Shown in pieces: positions 11,785-23,900 of a DNA stretch of 64,000 bases. The notes beneath the pieces are model-generated. The model worked only from the letters and a program-made list of their open reading frames with translations, was not told the origin of the DNA and ran no database searches. The DNA lies in NCBI RefSeq assembly GCF_037975245.1, contig NC_092565.1, forward strand, positions 19,686,499 through 19,750,498, in the 5' to 3' direction. The number at the start of each line of letters is the position of its first letter. Within the stretch, counting starts at the first letter, position 1. Position numbers and translations under genes: made by a program. The DNA is from Apostichopus japonicus (Eukaryota > Echinodermata > Holothuroidea > Aspidochirotida > Stichopodidae).

Positions 11785-12005
11785 TCATACCCAATTACAA
11801 TGCTTAATGTACTCATCCAAAGTATTCTTAAACCCATTCACACTACTTGCAATTCAACCTTCTCAGGCAAACCATTCCATCCATTCACAACCCTTGTATA
11901 AGTTGTATTAGACTTTAGAGAAAAAGTTATGCCGAATATTAATCCTACTATGTAACTTCTGGAGTTTAATACAATGACCTCTGGTACAACTTCTTTTTGG
12001 CAAAC
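11785..12005 (-). pseudogene. LINE reverse-transcriptase C-terminal remnant
   Basis: On the minus strand three frames together give the classic C-terminal end of non-LTR retrotransposon ORF2: RGHCIKLQKLHSRINIRHNF, then RVVNGWNGLPEKVE, then SSVNGFKNTLDEYIKHC. The frame changes and an in-frame stop show it is inactive. It is nested in element A. The clade (CR1, L2 or similar) cannot be told from this piece. Confidence 0.7.
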
Positions 12006-12518
12006 CTGAAAAGATCAGTGAAGCATAAATTGTCATTTTATGTGTAGGCCTACTTAATTTAATTGAAGGATCTATTAATGTAGGCCTGATGCTATAGTTG
12101 TGCGTCTGTAATCTAGCCTAGCCAGGACTGTGATGTGTGCTTTTCGTTTGTATGACTTAAGTAGGACTAGTAGTATGAGGCGTAAAATAAAACAAGTGTA
12201 ATGACAGGTTTTCAGCTAGTTTTCTATGCATTTCAGGTGTGAAGATAAACGTAAATGTCATTAACTAACGCATACTCTAATTCATTACCTGATATCCATT
12301 TTGTTCCTCGTATGCCTGTCAAAATCTGACATTCTGAGTCGCTTCGTTTGTTCGCAACGAGCACAGTGTGCAAAGCTGCTATATATTGTGTGTGGTGTTT
12401 TTCGTGTTTCGCGCAACTGGTAACGACAACTGGACCTATTTTGATGCCCATGGTTTGCGTGTGACGTCACAAATCGCCAGTTGGCCAAACTCTCTCTATA
12501 TACGGCTCTCATTACTAT

Positions 12519-15500
12519 CAGAGCCTTATATAGAGAGAGTTGCGACAACTCGGGTCCCGGAATTTTCGATCACGTGACCTCATGGCACCATTTTGGGGCC
12601 AACTAATTCTGCAACAACGTACGTTCGAGCAGTCAGCATATGCGCTGCCATCACAAAATGCCTGGCTGTTCAGCGTGGGGCTGTTCAAATCGTCCCGAAA
12701 ACGGTTCAAAACTTTTCAGATTCCCAACAAACCTAGATAGGAGGAAAACATGGGAGGCAAAAGTAAACAGGCTTCACTGGAAGGCGAACTCCAATCACAA
12801 ACTTTGTGATGTGAGTACTTCACCTAGGCCTAGTACAATGAACTAAGATTCGTAACACTAGGCCTAGCCTAGTCCATAACCACAGGGATGTAAGTCTTCC
12901 GTATTTTTACGGAAATCCGTTTTTTTTTTTAATTCCAATAAAGTTCCACAAAATTGTACAAATATCAAATACACAACGCGGCAAAAATGCCTGGCCCGTT
13001 GCAGCAAGCTAACTTCAATTTTCACTCATCGATCAACCAAAATACCATTTCCTGTTACACATCGCATTGCACTGTACAACATTGTGTGTGCCATGTGAAC
13101 ATCGTTGCGTACGTGCGAACTTCAAATCGCCATAGCTCATTTCTGTCGTTGAAAAACCTTGCCTAATTCACGTTGATTCGTAACTGCTGGTGCTCGACAT
13201 AAGTTTCGGAAATAACGCTTGTGATATTTGTGAGCGGGTAAATCTACGGGATACGCATATGAGAGTCGATATTCGTGATCGCTTTCAAATGTGAGACTGT
13301 TTTTTATTCCGGATTTCGCTGCGACGTATTCGTTACTTGGAGCTAGCCTAACATAACGATAGTGTGTAAGTAGTCAGAACTAGGGGTATGATGTGTTAGA
13401 GCGCTAATATACTTTTGAGCTAGCCTAACATGACGATAGTGCGTAAGTATTCAGAGCTAGGAGTAGGATGCGTTAGGACGACATTTCCCCGGTTTCTCCG
13501 AATAGTTTCCGGGTTTTTTTTGGCTGCACTTACATCCCTGATAACCAGGACTGTGGGTTACACCACACAGTCCTTACAGCTATGTATGGTGCACTGTGCA
13601 GTGTACATACACGCATAGTTAACATCACAGAAAACAGCATAAATTTCAGGCATGAAAATGGTCTATTTTTAACAAGTTCTGATCAAGAAAGTTGCGATGT
13701 TGGGATGAGATCTGTTATAAGGTGCATAAAAATATCTCTGCAAAGTTTAGTGGGTATATTCCTTAAATTGAAGGCTCCAGCGTGGCAAGACAAATCGGGG
13801 ATCTACGAAGCACAGTGTGCAATACAAATCACCAAGGGCTAGCCTAGCCCCCTAATGAAAAACTGCTTGGCTCCATTGAGTCATGAGCTTGTTCGGATTA
13901 CTATTTATGAAAATTTGGGTGGCGATCTGGCAGACCATTGAAATGATTAATCATTCTGCTTTGCACTTGATGATTTGAATTGAACTGGTCCAGAACTCCA
14001 CTATCTTTTATGAAATAATATTGAAAAATTAGGTTACTAAAATATCACTGTAGGCTAGGTAAAAATATTTCCTAGAACATTGTGTCCTGTTAGAGGGTAG
14101 CAGGTAAAACTAACAGAGTCAACTGAAAACCATAGGCCAAATTAGGCTCAGGAATCATGTTTGTCCATGTCATACATAGGTACGGTATACAGATCCTAAT
14201 TCACATTCTTACAACCGGGCAGTTCCAAGCAAAAGAGGACATAAACCCAGGAAATTCAATTTGACTGAGCCTAGGCCTAGCATTTTACCATGGTTGGCGG
14301 GCAACTCACCCCCCCCCCCCCAGCAATCCCCCCCAAAAGAAAACTTCTCTAATTTTCGACTTCTGACAACATATTTATGCTTCTGTTGGGGGAGGGGTTG
14401 TCCGGGGGGTGTTGTCTGGTCACGATTACCTTATCCATTAATAATAGAAGCCCATGCCTAGTAATAGAGGCTCAATTGGTATTTTGAAGAATTTCTGACT
14501 TTTTGGATCCTATAGTATATAGATGCAGCTTTTTCAAGTTATTAGACATAAAATTCGTAGATAAAAGCCTGACTCTCATACAAAAATATTCTGAAGTAGA
14601 TCTTTTCAAATTCCAGCAGCAGCTTAGTTCTCATAACGCTGAAATATCCTACTCACATATACCATATATTTGCGATGTGAGTTCCAGATTAGTGTAAATT
14701 CCTTACAGCACCCAGTTTGGATCATATTATGGTGGTAAAGTCCTGTCAGCTGCAATTTATTATTCGTATTTCATACATTTGAAATAAAGTGTTGCATGAA
14801 AATCTTCATTTGTTTTACTTTAGTATTTGTCTGTTTACTCTTTGTCTGTTTAAATTGTATTTTTTACTGGACTTATGGGTTACACATCTTAAACGTGTTA
14901 AGGCATAAATGTGTAATGCCTGGTAGGAATTCTAGATATACTTCCACAATTTTGTCCGTATATACTGTAAATGCCCTTCCCTTGCCCTATTTCATTGCCC
15001 TATTTCCCGGCAGAGAGTTATATTAAACAGATATGCAGAGGATTGTGCAAGTAACCACAATGTAATCATGATTGTAATCACGATTACATTACAATGTAAT
15101 CGTAATCGATTACTTCAACTTTAGGCTGTAATCGTAATCGTAATCATACATTCTCAAGTAATCGTAATCGATTACATTCAGATGTAATCGCCCCAAACCT
15201 GATGTGATTGGTCCATTTAGTTACCATAGCAACCAATTTTCAAAGACCTAGCTTCATGATTCTGTGCAACATGTCAGTTCCAGTCACATGTCCAAATATC
15301 AACTTCATCAGCCATTGCTAGCTCAAGTTACAGTTAATCCCAATTTTGACCAATCACAGGCTTTGTTTGGTTACCATGGCAACAATGGAAGAATGTACAT
15401 TATTCCGCAACTGTGCAATATGTGTTACAATATGATATATAACCAGTCATAATACAATTTTACCGTACCAGAATATCAACTGTTGAATTTGGACTTCCAA

Positions 15501-15790
15501 ATGTGCCAACCTCATCCCCTTGAACTTGAGCGCAGCCAATCCCTCCCCCCCCCCCCCCCCCTCCCGTTCAACACTCGACGCCCTACTTACACAGCCTCGG
15601 CGCCCAAAAGCACCACAACATTATCAGGCCAAAAATAAAACCCAGAATCCCGCTCACACTTCTACAATGCCATCGAAAAATTCCCCTATCCACCTGAACG
15701 TCCATTCCCACACATACTGTATGTTGCCCATTTGGCCCCAAAATGGCGCCCAAATTTCAGTTGTCGCAACTCTCTCTATATAAGGCTCTG
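12519..15790. mobile_element. P-superfamily-like element B (3272 bp) with THAP exon
   Basis: Perfect 32-bp TIRs begin CAGAGCCTTATATAGAGAGA and continue through GTTGCGACAACT (12519-12550 and 15759-15790). The 8-bp ATTACTAT flanks both ends. A THAP-domain exon lies 140 bp inside the left end (12658-12810). The rest shows no intact transposase. It includes stretches of CCTAGG motifs, a TAATCGTAATCG-rich segment (about 15055-15190) and a C run near 15545. It is nearly identical to element C outside one internal block (13709-14788). Confidence 0.8.
12658..12810 (+). CDS. THAP zinc-finger exon of element B (partial)
   Basis: The ATG at 12658 opens 51 codons that form most of a THAP DNA-binding domain. 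C4 and C9 are the first metal ligands (MPGCSAWGCSN), then KLFRFP, an invariant-type tryptophan (RRKTWEAKV), and C50 in HKLCD. The exon stops at GAT followed by the donor GTGAGT (12811), just before the expected C-x2-H histidine, so the next exon must supply it. I could not find that exon. THAP domains bind DNA and form the N-terminus of P-type transposases, where they recognise the element's ends. An upstream in-frame ATG at 12640 would add six residues; starting at MPGC matches the family. Confidence 0.75.
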
Positions 15791-15830
15791 ATTACTATCA
15801 GAGCCTTATATAGAGAGAGTTGCGACAACT
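15759..15830. repeat. 72-bp palindrome at the B/C junction with shared duplication
   Basis: The right TIR of B (15759-15790) and left TIR of C (15799-15830) are inverted around one shared copy of ATTACTAT (15791-15798), giving two 32-bp arms around an 8-bp centre. The same 8-mer also occurs at 8267-8274, 12511-12518 and 18230-18237, once at every element border. Confidence 0.85.
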
Positions 15831-18229
15831 CGGGTCCCGGAATTTTCGATCACGTGACATCATGGCACCATTTTGGGGCCAACTAATTCTGGCCGTATGA
15901 TCGACAACAACGTACGCAGTCAACATCTGCGCTGCCATCACAAAATGCCTGGCTGTTCAGCGTTGGGCTGTTCAAATCGACCCGAAAACGGTTCAAAACT
16001 TTTCAGATTCCCAACAAACCTAGATAGGAGGAAAACATGGGAGGCAAAAGTAAACAGGCTTCACTGGAAGGCGAACTCCAATCACAAACTTTGTGATGTG
16101 AGTACTTCACCTAGGCCTAGTACAATGAACTAAGATTCGTAACACTAGGCCTAGCCTAGTCCATAACCACAGGGATGTAAATCTTCCGTATTTTTACGGA
16201 TATCCGGTTTTTTTTTAATTCCAATAAAGTTCCACAAAATTGTACAAATATCAAATACACAACGCGGCAAAAATGCCTGGCCCGTTGCAGCAAGCTAACT
16301 TCAATTTTCACTCATCGATCAACCAAAATACCATTTCCTGTTACACATCGCATTGCACTGTACAACATTGTGTGTGCCATGTGAACATCGTTGCGTACGT
16401 GCGAACTTCAAATCGCCATAGCTCATTTCTGTCGTTGAAAAACCTTGCCTAATTCACGTTGATTCGTAACTGCTGGTGCTCGACATAAGTTTCGGAAATA
16501 ACGCTTGTGATATTTGTGAGCGGCTAAATCTACGGGATACGCATATGATAGTCGATATTCGTGATCGCTTTCAAATGTGAGACTGTTTTTTATTCCGGAT
16601 TTCGCTGCGACGTATTCGTTACTTGGAGCTAGCCTAACATAACGATAGTGTGTAAGTAGTCAGAACTAGGGGTATGATGTGTTAGAGCGCTAATACTTTT
16701 GAGCTAGCCTAACATAACGATAGTTCGTAAGTATTCAGAGCTAGGAGTAGGATGCGTTAGGACGACATTCCCCCGTTTTCTCCGAATAGTTTTCCGGGTT
16801 TTTTTTGGCTGCACTTACATCCCTGATAACCAGGACTGTGGGTTACACCACACAGTCCTTACAGCTATGTATGGTGCACTGTGCAGTGTACATACACGCA
16901 TAGTTAACATCACAGAAAACAGAGCATAAATTTCAGGCATGAAAATGGTCTATTTTTAACAAGTTCTGATCAGGAAAGTTGCGATGTTGGGATGAGATTT
17001 TTTATCACCTGAATTATTCTGTTCAAAAAAATCACTGCAAATTAAGTATTTTGGTGGATCAGAATTTGCTTTACCAGAGTTGACCACTTTTTGATGAAAA
17101 TAATTTACTTTTATTTTGGCCTTCCATGTCCCATGTACTGTGGAATGCCCCATTTCAAAGCTGTTTAGTTTTATTTTGGTGTTATAATGTAAAACAGTTT
17201 TTAGTTTTGCTGCTATGCAGAAATTATTAGTTTACAAAATATAGTGTTGCATGAAAATCTTCATTTGTTTTACTTTAGTATTTGTCTGTTTACTCTTTGT
17301 CTGTTTAAAATGTATTTTTTACTGGACTTATGGGTTACACATCTTAAACGTGTTAAGGCATAAATGTGTAATGCCTGGTAGGAATTGTTGATACACTTCC
17401 ACAATTTTGTCCGTATATACTGTAAATGCCCTTCCCTTGCCCTATTTCATTGCCCTATTTCCCGGCAGAGAGTTATATTAAACAGATATGCAGAGGATTG
17501 TGCAAGTAACCACAATGTAATCATGATTGTAATCACGATTACATTACAATGTAATCGATTACTTCAACTTTAGGCTGTAATCGTAATCATACATTCTCAA
17601 GTAATCGTAATCGATTACATTCAGATGTAATCGCCCCAAGCCTGATGTGATTGGTCCATTTAGTTACCATAGCAACCAATTTTCAAAGACCTAGCTTCAT
17701 GATTCTGTGCACCATGTCAGTACCAGTCACATGTCCAAATATCAACTTCATCAGCCATTGCTAGCTCAAGTTACAGTTAATCCCAGTTTTGACCAATCAC
17801 AGGCTTTGTTTGGTTACCATGGCAACAATGGAAGAATGTACATTATTCCGCAACTGTGCAATATGTGTTACAATATGATATATAACCAGTCATAATACAA
17901 TTTTACCGTACCAGAATATCAACTGTTGAATTTGGACTTCCAAATGTGCCAACCTCATCCCCTTGAACTTGAGCGCAGCCAATCCCTCCCCCCCCCCCCC
18001 TCCCGTTCGACACTCGACGCCTTACTTACACAGCCTCGGCGCCCAAAAGCACCACAACTTTATCAGGCCAAAAATAAAACCCAGAATCCCGCTCACACTT
18101 CTACAATGCCATCGAAAAATTCCCCTATCCACCTGAACGCCCATTCCCACACATACTGTATGTTGCCCATTTGGCCCCAAAATGGCGCCCAAATTTCAGT
18201 TGTCGCAACTCTCTCTATATAAGGCTCTG
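15799..18229. mobile_element. P-superfamily-like element C (2431 bp) with THAP exon
   Basis: It has the same orientation and the same TIRs as element B and is bordered by ATTACTAT at both ends. The left 1.2 kb and right 1.0 kb match B nearly base for base. In between, B has 1080 bp (13709-14788) where C has about 245 bp of different sequence (16998-17241), so C is not a simple recent tandem copy of the whole of B. No intact transposase is present. Confidence 0.8.
15945..16097 (+). CDS. THAP zinc-finger exon of element C (partial)
   Basis: A 51-codon exon matching the one in element B except for W7 to L (MPGCSALGCSN), ending at the same GAT|GTGAGT donor. The conserved C4, C9, tryptophan and C50 remain. 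Reading-frame conservation in both copies suggests recent activity or selection, but the copies may simply be too young to have decayed. The downstream exon carrying the last THAP histidine and any catalytic domain is not found in C. Confidence 0.7.
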
Positions 18230-18237
18230 ATTACTAT

Positions 18238-18330
18238 CTAAGCGGAGCGCCACCATCGGTTGGCGCGGAGCGTACAAGAAAATTTCTGGTTTTGATACCC
18301 CCCAGATCACCGGAAATGGCACTTCTCGGG
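18238..18330 (+). repeat. dispersed repeat, copy 1 (P-cluster target)
   Basis: Begins CTAAGCGGAGCGCCACCATC and continues through GGCGCGGAGCGTACAAGAAAA. Copies are at 19449-19550 (direct) and 59742-59834 (inverted). The two other copies carry ACTATCTAAGCG uninterrupted, so this copy appears to be the one split by the P-like insertions. Confidence 0.7.
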
Positions 18331-18871
18331 CTTGAAAATGAGCAACCAGATGTACACTTTTGCCTGAGAACCAAGTATTTCCCAAAAGTTTTTTCCATCC
18401 ATAACCTTTTTGAAGATTGTCACCAGTCACACATCATGTTCGACCTGATTGCATGTCCTATGGATGATTGCTTTTGTAGGTTATTCTACGTCACGGCCCA
18501 CAATATCCGAAAGCCCCACTTTTCAAGGTTTTAAGCACATTACTAGTTGAGAATTTGAAAATTCACTTTTCTCGTGAATAAAATCACTTGAAAACATACC
18601 CGTAATGTTGCAGAAAATTCAATCTATAGACAACCAATATAGAAAAACCTCCTTGAACCCCTAACAGACATGCAGGTGAAAATTGAACGAGTAGAGGAAA
18701 GTATGATGAAGAATGTTGGTGAGGAAATTTTGGAAAATTCCGACACAGTTAATTTCTTGGTGTAGAAATATTGCAACCTCTTATAATGGCTTTTACAAAA
18801 CTTGGTTGAAGGAACAGAAAAATAGGAGATATTTCCGATATCAGGTATATCGAAAGCGAACACTTCACTCA

Positions 18872-19296
18872 TAGGCGTCGGTCCCGTAGGAGGCGGGGGC
18901 TGCAGCCCCCCAATTGTTTTCCCATTTTTTTTGGGCACCTACTGAAAGAAAAATAAAGAGCAATGAATAGCTTAAAATGATCTCCTTGGTAATTGAAATA
19001 AAGTTGTAAGCTTGGCCGACATTACCTTTGTAAAAGAGAGTTTTGACATAAATGGATCTGTATGGTTTTTCTCCTGATCTACATAAGACATTTGGTTGTT
19101 TACATTAGCATCCGGCGGTATACTGTGCAACTTTGACGGACCGTGCGGTAGACGATGCCATTTGATGTAATGAGCGATCTTGCCTATATGATATTGGCAT
19201 CGACATGTTGAATGCGCGCCTTGCGCGCGAAAAATTTTGGCTTTTTTTTCGGGCAAGTCATTACAGCCCCCAAATCCAATCTGGCTCCTACGCCTT
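18872..19296. mobile_element. possible small TIR element (TAGGCGT ends)
   Basis: The left end TAGGCGTCGGTCCCGTAGGA and the right end GGCTCCTACGCCT are roughly complementary, and both lead into G- or C-rich stretches (GGGGGCTGCAGCCCCCC, CAGCCCCCAAATCC). There is no coding region I can recognise. The boundary call is weak. Confidence 0.35.
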
Positions 19297-19448
19297 TGAC
19301 TACACACATTGACAGTTTTTGAGGCTGTACATCGTGGAACATGCATTTCAATGCTCATTGATATGATGTTATATCTGCTCTTTGCTTTACAAATTCGAAC
19401 AGGCGTGTAGCGAGTAATTGCCAAGGGAGGGCGAAGCCTGTAGGCAAA

Positions 19449-19550
19449 CTATCTAAGCGAAGCGCCACCATGAGTTGGCGCGAAGCGTACAAGAAAAATT
19501 TTGGCCGAAAATGCCTCCCAGATCGCTGGAAATGACACTTCCCAGGCCTT
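19449..19550 (+). repeat. dispersed repeat, copy 2
   Basis: CTAAGCGAAGCGCCACCATG followed by GGCGCGAAGCGTACAAGAAAA, a diverged direct copy of 18238-18330. Its left neighbour is CAAACTATC, not a transposon end. Confidence 0.65.
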
Positions 19551-19837
19551 GTAAGTTGCATCTAAGCATTGTCTATTTTGAAATTACTAGCGATGTCATA
19601 AAGAAAATTTGCTCGGGGGGGGGGCGGTCGCCCCCTTCCCGAAATGCGTTATGTTCCCCGACGACTCGGTCGAGTTCAAGTACATTAGTGAGAGAGGAAA
19701 AACGGAAACGTCAAAAATGGAGTTGTCGGGGTAAGGTGTAGGGTGAGGCGCACACCCCCTCCGTAATCCTTGATCTGTCACTGGCTACCCTGTGTATATA
19801 ATAGGGATCTTTCTCTTCCCGAGGTCTTGGCTATCTT

Positions 19838-19962
19838 CTACTCCCTCCTTTTCTCCTTTTTCTCTCTTTTTTCTTTTTCTTTTCCCTTCCTTCCTCTCCT
19901 CCTTTTCTTTTTTCCCCTCCTTTTCCCTTTTTTCTTCTCTTTTTTTTCTCTCCTCTTTTCCT
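19838..19962 (+). repeat. polypyrimidine tract (~125 nt)
   Basis: An almost uninterrupted C/T run of mixed CTCC, TTTTC and CCTTTT blocks. It could form triplex DNA. The ORFs that cross it are low-complexity artefacts. Confidence 0.8.
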
Positions 19963-20320
19963 TACCCGGGGGGCGCGCGCCCCCAACGCCCCCCCCTGGA
20001 TACGCACCTGATACACTACCATTTGTGTGGGGGAAAAATCATGAAACAAAACATTTTTGGTTACATATAACCAAAGATTTATTAAAGTGATGCCCCGTAA
20101 ATTTACCGTGCGTTACTCACAGGATTAACCACGGTCAGCTGACCTGAATGGACCAATAGGATTTAGGAATCTTTACTAAGTATGAATGAATATTGGCTTA
20201 AACATTTCACAAAAAATGATAAAGTACTGAAACCATACTTTACCATGTTAATTTGTTACAAAGGATAGAATTGGTAGATTTTACATCATTTTATGATAAT
20301 GATGATTAATGATTAAAAAA

Positions 20321-20375
20321 ACTAGGTCAGATTACCGGCATGAGACGTTTCTTTGTGCGCGAGTCTTCACACCCT
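20321..20375 (+). mobile_element. TTAA-MITE fragment (right end only)
   Basis: Contains ACTAGGTCAGATTACCGGCA and ends GCGCGAGTCTTCACACCCT, the last ~55 bp of the MITE family. The right neighbour is ACGC, not TTAA. The rest of 20011-20948 has no gene I can see; the ERGIC1 promoter and 5' UTR should lie near its right end. Confidence 0.7.
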
Positions 20376-20948
20376 ACGCACACTTTCATAACACTAACAT
20401 TACTGTAATCAGGGCAGCTTTTTGAACATAGTGGAGTCTTTACATATGGGTCTGCACCCTTCCAATTTAACAGATATAAGAAGTTGAAAAGAACTCGCGC
20501 TGGCTGACATATGACGTGTCAATTGTTGAAAGTTTTTTTCTTAAAACTAGAGAATTAAACATAAGAGCGGAAAAACGAAAACAAAATTAATGATAAAAGC
20601 TGCCTAATACATTATGGGGATTGAGTAATAGTTGTTGAATTGGTATATTCAAACATCTTTTCTGTTATTGTAAGGTACATCAAGACGGTATCTTTCAAAT
20701 CTGGTTTGCTTTCTCTGAAGCTAATGCCAGGTGTACTTATCTGAGTCGCTGGCGATGTGTACATGCGGGGTAAATGTATTTCTGTTGATTATAGGCAGCC
20801 CCAATCATTTAGCTCAGTTATACTAGTGGAAGGGTAGGGTTTACGTGAAGTATTGAACTGCCAACAGCTTGTTGTTATTTCCCAAGTACACCGGACTCGA
20901 ATTATTGACAACATTGCGTGAAGCTTGGACTCAGGTTTAGCTAAGAAA

Positions 20949-23900
20949 ATGCCGTTTGATTTCAGAAGGTACAAGCTATTCTGTGTTTTGGGGGTCTAAG
21001 TTTCAATATGTTGTTACACTTACAGACAGCGTCAATCCATCCTAAGTTAGGCTACATCAGCCCGTATGCCCGGCTGCAATCCGTTGTAAATTAGGCCCTT
21101 GCACCTGTCCATGTAAACTTGGCAGTGTTTGCTATAGACAAACTTAAGTCTAAGACTTTTAACTGTTTAATGTAGTTCTCATGTTTAGGCATATGACTAT
21201 TGTCAATTCACCTTCGACGTGGACAGAATGGAAACATAATAACTGATTGGTAAATGGTAACCTAACTAAGTAAGGCTTCATTTCAATTGCATCAGTTAGG
21301 CCTAGACCTGTGATGTGAGTTCAAGTGGCTACACTTGAGCTCAAGTAGGCCAGGCTGTGAAAGTCAATTGTTGCACAATTGTCAATATATGGATGAAAAA
21401 ACCAACCTCTAATATCGAAAACAGCTGGGAACTGACATTGTTATGATTATGGGTTTTTCTACTCTAATGTCAGCCCAGGCCTACAGACATGTGAAATATA
21501 TATTATGCAGATTGCTATCACATCAAATTTGTGTTGCCATAAAATAGCATAAAGGCATTGAAGACTCGCCCCAAACCGTGTGCCGCCCTCTGAAAAAGTT
21601 AACTTTCCGTTGCTTGCAAGTGAAGTTTTTTTGGCATAGCTGTCGAATACCCCACGTTATTGAAACTTAACCAAATTAGGTGCTACGGGCTACAAGAGAA
21701 AAGTGGTAGATGGCGCTAACTTATTTACGGATAGGCTTAAGTTCTAACTTATTTACGGATAGGCTTAAGTTCCACAGTGCATTTTTTTAAATTAATTTTA
21801 CGTGTATGTTCAGGTTAGGGGTTAGGGTACCCGTAGCCCGTTGGATGTCACCCCAGACCTTACGTTTTACTTTACTTTAAAAACATTTTTGTGTATACTT
21901 TAATATAAAGAATGACTTTGTAGCCCGTTGGCTCGTAGCCAATAAATTCTTCAAATCCCATTCCACAACTTCTGACTTCGTAGCCCGTTGGTTCGTCGCC
22001 ACTAAATACTTCAACCCCCATTCCACCACTTCTGACTTCGTAGCCCGTTGGGTTTACTTAAAAACAAAGCTAGACCCAGTAGCCCATTGGATGTCGCTCC
22101 AGTTCCCCACGTTCCTGTTGGATGTCACTCCACATCTTCAGGCTTTACTTTCCTTTACAGAATGACTGCGTAGCCTGTTGGTTCGTCGGCAACAGAAACA
22201 AAAACGGACCACGTACCCCGTTGGATATCTCCCGTTTTACAAGTATATGCATTGTACATTCGAAAAAAGGAAAAATATCAAAGTCCAATAATCTTAACAA
22301 TACTATAATAGCGCCATCTACTCAAGCACAATATAAGGCTGCGTTGGACGTTGTTCGTCTCCGTCAAAACCACAATCTCGGATCCAGCGGGGTATTCTGC
22401 AGCTACTCCATTTTTTTCTTGTTGCTACAAAATGCAGACAGTAATGAAACGTGATACCTTGCTATCTTTTATCTGGACCTGAGATGTCCATTGCTGCTAT
22501 GTACTGTGTTGTGTGTATTGACCGTAGCTGCATGTATTGACTGTACACTAGTGTCTAATTACCGACGGTAGCAAGCTGTGTGTGTATTTTCTGGGATCGA
22601 TAGTGGTGTCTAACACTTCTGTTACACCTCATTCGAAACTAGGTCAGATTACAGCATCAGTCTTTGATACGCGAGTCTTCCCTCCCTTTAATGTAAACCA
22701 GCTTTAGTGATGAAAATCCTGAATTTTATCAAAATAATTAGACCTGTATGTTGTCCAGTAATCCTTGTTTTGTTCATTGATTAACCCTATCTTTCCATTG
22801 ATGAACTTTGATAATCATAGTCCATTTACAAGTGAAAATATCAGTGTATCAGCCTAAAATCCATGGTTATTGGGGATAAGCCTGGTTTTGGGGTGATTGT
22901 GAACACAGAACCAATGGTTCATCAGCAAACATGTGTGTCTACAAGCCATAGTGGGGGTGGGGGTGAGGGAGGGGGGTGGGGGTGAGGAGAGTGAGGGATG
23001 GATGGAGGAAAGGCACTAATGACATTAAACCTCGCCCTTAAACATGGCTGTAGTGTATCCAAGAAAAGGGGGGTATATAACTTACCTTGCAGTAAAAAAT
23101 AAGAGCAATTTCAGACAGATAATATATCATTACTGGTGACCATGTACATAACAAGAGTAATTTATATAAGATCTAGAAAATTCCCCTTGTTAAACATCCA
23201 AAACCATCTACATGCCATTGCTTGCATGTTTGGTCCTGTGGTGTAGGGCCACACATGTGCAACCATGATGTGGTAGAAATCTTTGTCTACCCTAACAAGG
23301 GAACTTTGAACTTGAATAGAAATTGCTTGTTTAGTAACATAATGACAGTATCACCTCACCAAAAGGTGTTTCACATTTTAGACATTTTAGACACAAAGCA
23401 CTGCATGTATATTGTGATACATAAATCTTGTTTGAACTGCTTGCACAAGGTGTAAGCAGCAACCTGCAGGACTTGACAATTGGCCTTCTCTCTCACTTAG
23501 GTAAGATATAAACCATACAGTAGTACCACTATGTAGCTCCAAAAGGTGAACAATTAATGTTGTCTCATTGGTATGCTGAAAAAGGCACTACAGCAAATGT
23601 TGTTCTCACATCAAAAAGATTTATTGTATGAAAACAGTGTCATACTTAAGAGACTTTTGTTGCTGTTACAGGCTAGATGTCTACAGGAAGATTCCAAAGG
23701 ACCTGACACAGCCAACCTATGCTGGGGCTGGAGGTGAGTTCTCTAAAATCTGAATATTTTTTAAAGCAGTTCATCAATTTTGCCCATTTGGGTTTACCAC
23801 CATCTCTCTACAATTTTTGTTCTCGAATATCAATGAATTATATCTTTTGACGTGTCATGAAAAACTCAACATTTTACCATGTTTTACCACTACACGTCCG

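Larger units (their letters stand above)
8275..12510. mobile_element. P-superfamily-like element A (4236 bp)
   Basis: The ends are CAGAGCCGTATAGAGAGAGA at left and, as reverse complement at right, GAGAGCCGTATATAGAGAGA; similarity continues through GTTTGGCCAAC (about 31-bp TIRs). ATTACTAT flanks both sides (8267-8274 and 12511-12518): an 8-bp target duplication, as P elements make. Inside are a decayed transposase-like stretch (10720-11125), a nested TTAA MITE (9843-10199), a minus-strand LINE remnant (11785-12005) and CCTAGG-rich patches (8590-9260). No intact transposase ORF remains. Confidence 0.75.
8218..20010. mobile_element. candidate outer poly-G element split by the P-like cluster
   Basis: The left end CAGGCGCGTATCCAGG (8218-8233) and right end CCTGGATACGCACCTG (19995-20010) are complementary at 15 of 16 positions, and both are next to G or C runs. 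Taking out the inserted P-like block (8275-18237) leaves about 1.8 kb, close to the 1.73-kb hAT-like element at 58292-60018, which shares internal sequence. The 8-bp flanks do not match, so the boundaries are tentative. Confidence 0.4.
21553..22687. mobile_element. TTAA-flanked MITE, copy 3, interrupted
   Basis: The left end AGGCATTGAAGACTCGC follows ATAA and the right end ...CTCCCT is followed by TTAA. The body matches copies 1 and 2 but is split at its T run by the 777-bp element at 21633-22409. It lies in ERGIC1 intron 1. Confidence 0.75.

Noticed and set aside
12233-12548. Minus-strand ORFs near the right end of element A (MGIKIGP..., MSQLSLY...)
   Set aside because: I tested them as a THAP exon; the cysteine spacing, FP motif and tryptophan are missing. 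One possible donor (GTAATG near 12285) is not enough to call an exon.
14261-14461. ORF with proline run in element B
   Set aside because: It crosses a C run and a G run and is absent from element C; it is a low-complexity artefact.
19770-20090. Phenylalanine/serine-rich and lysine/arginine-rich ORFs
   Set aside because: They translate a polypyrimidine tract on its two strands.
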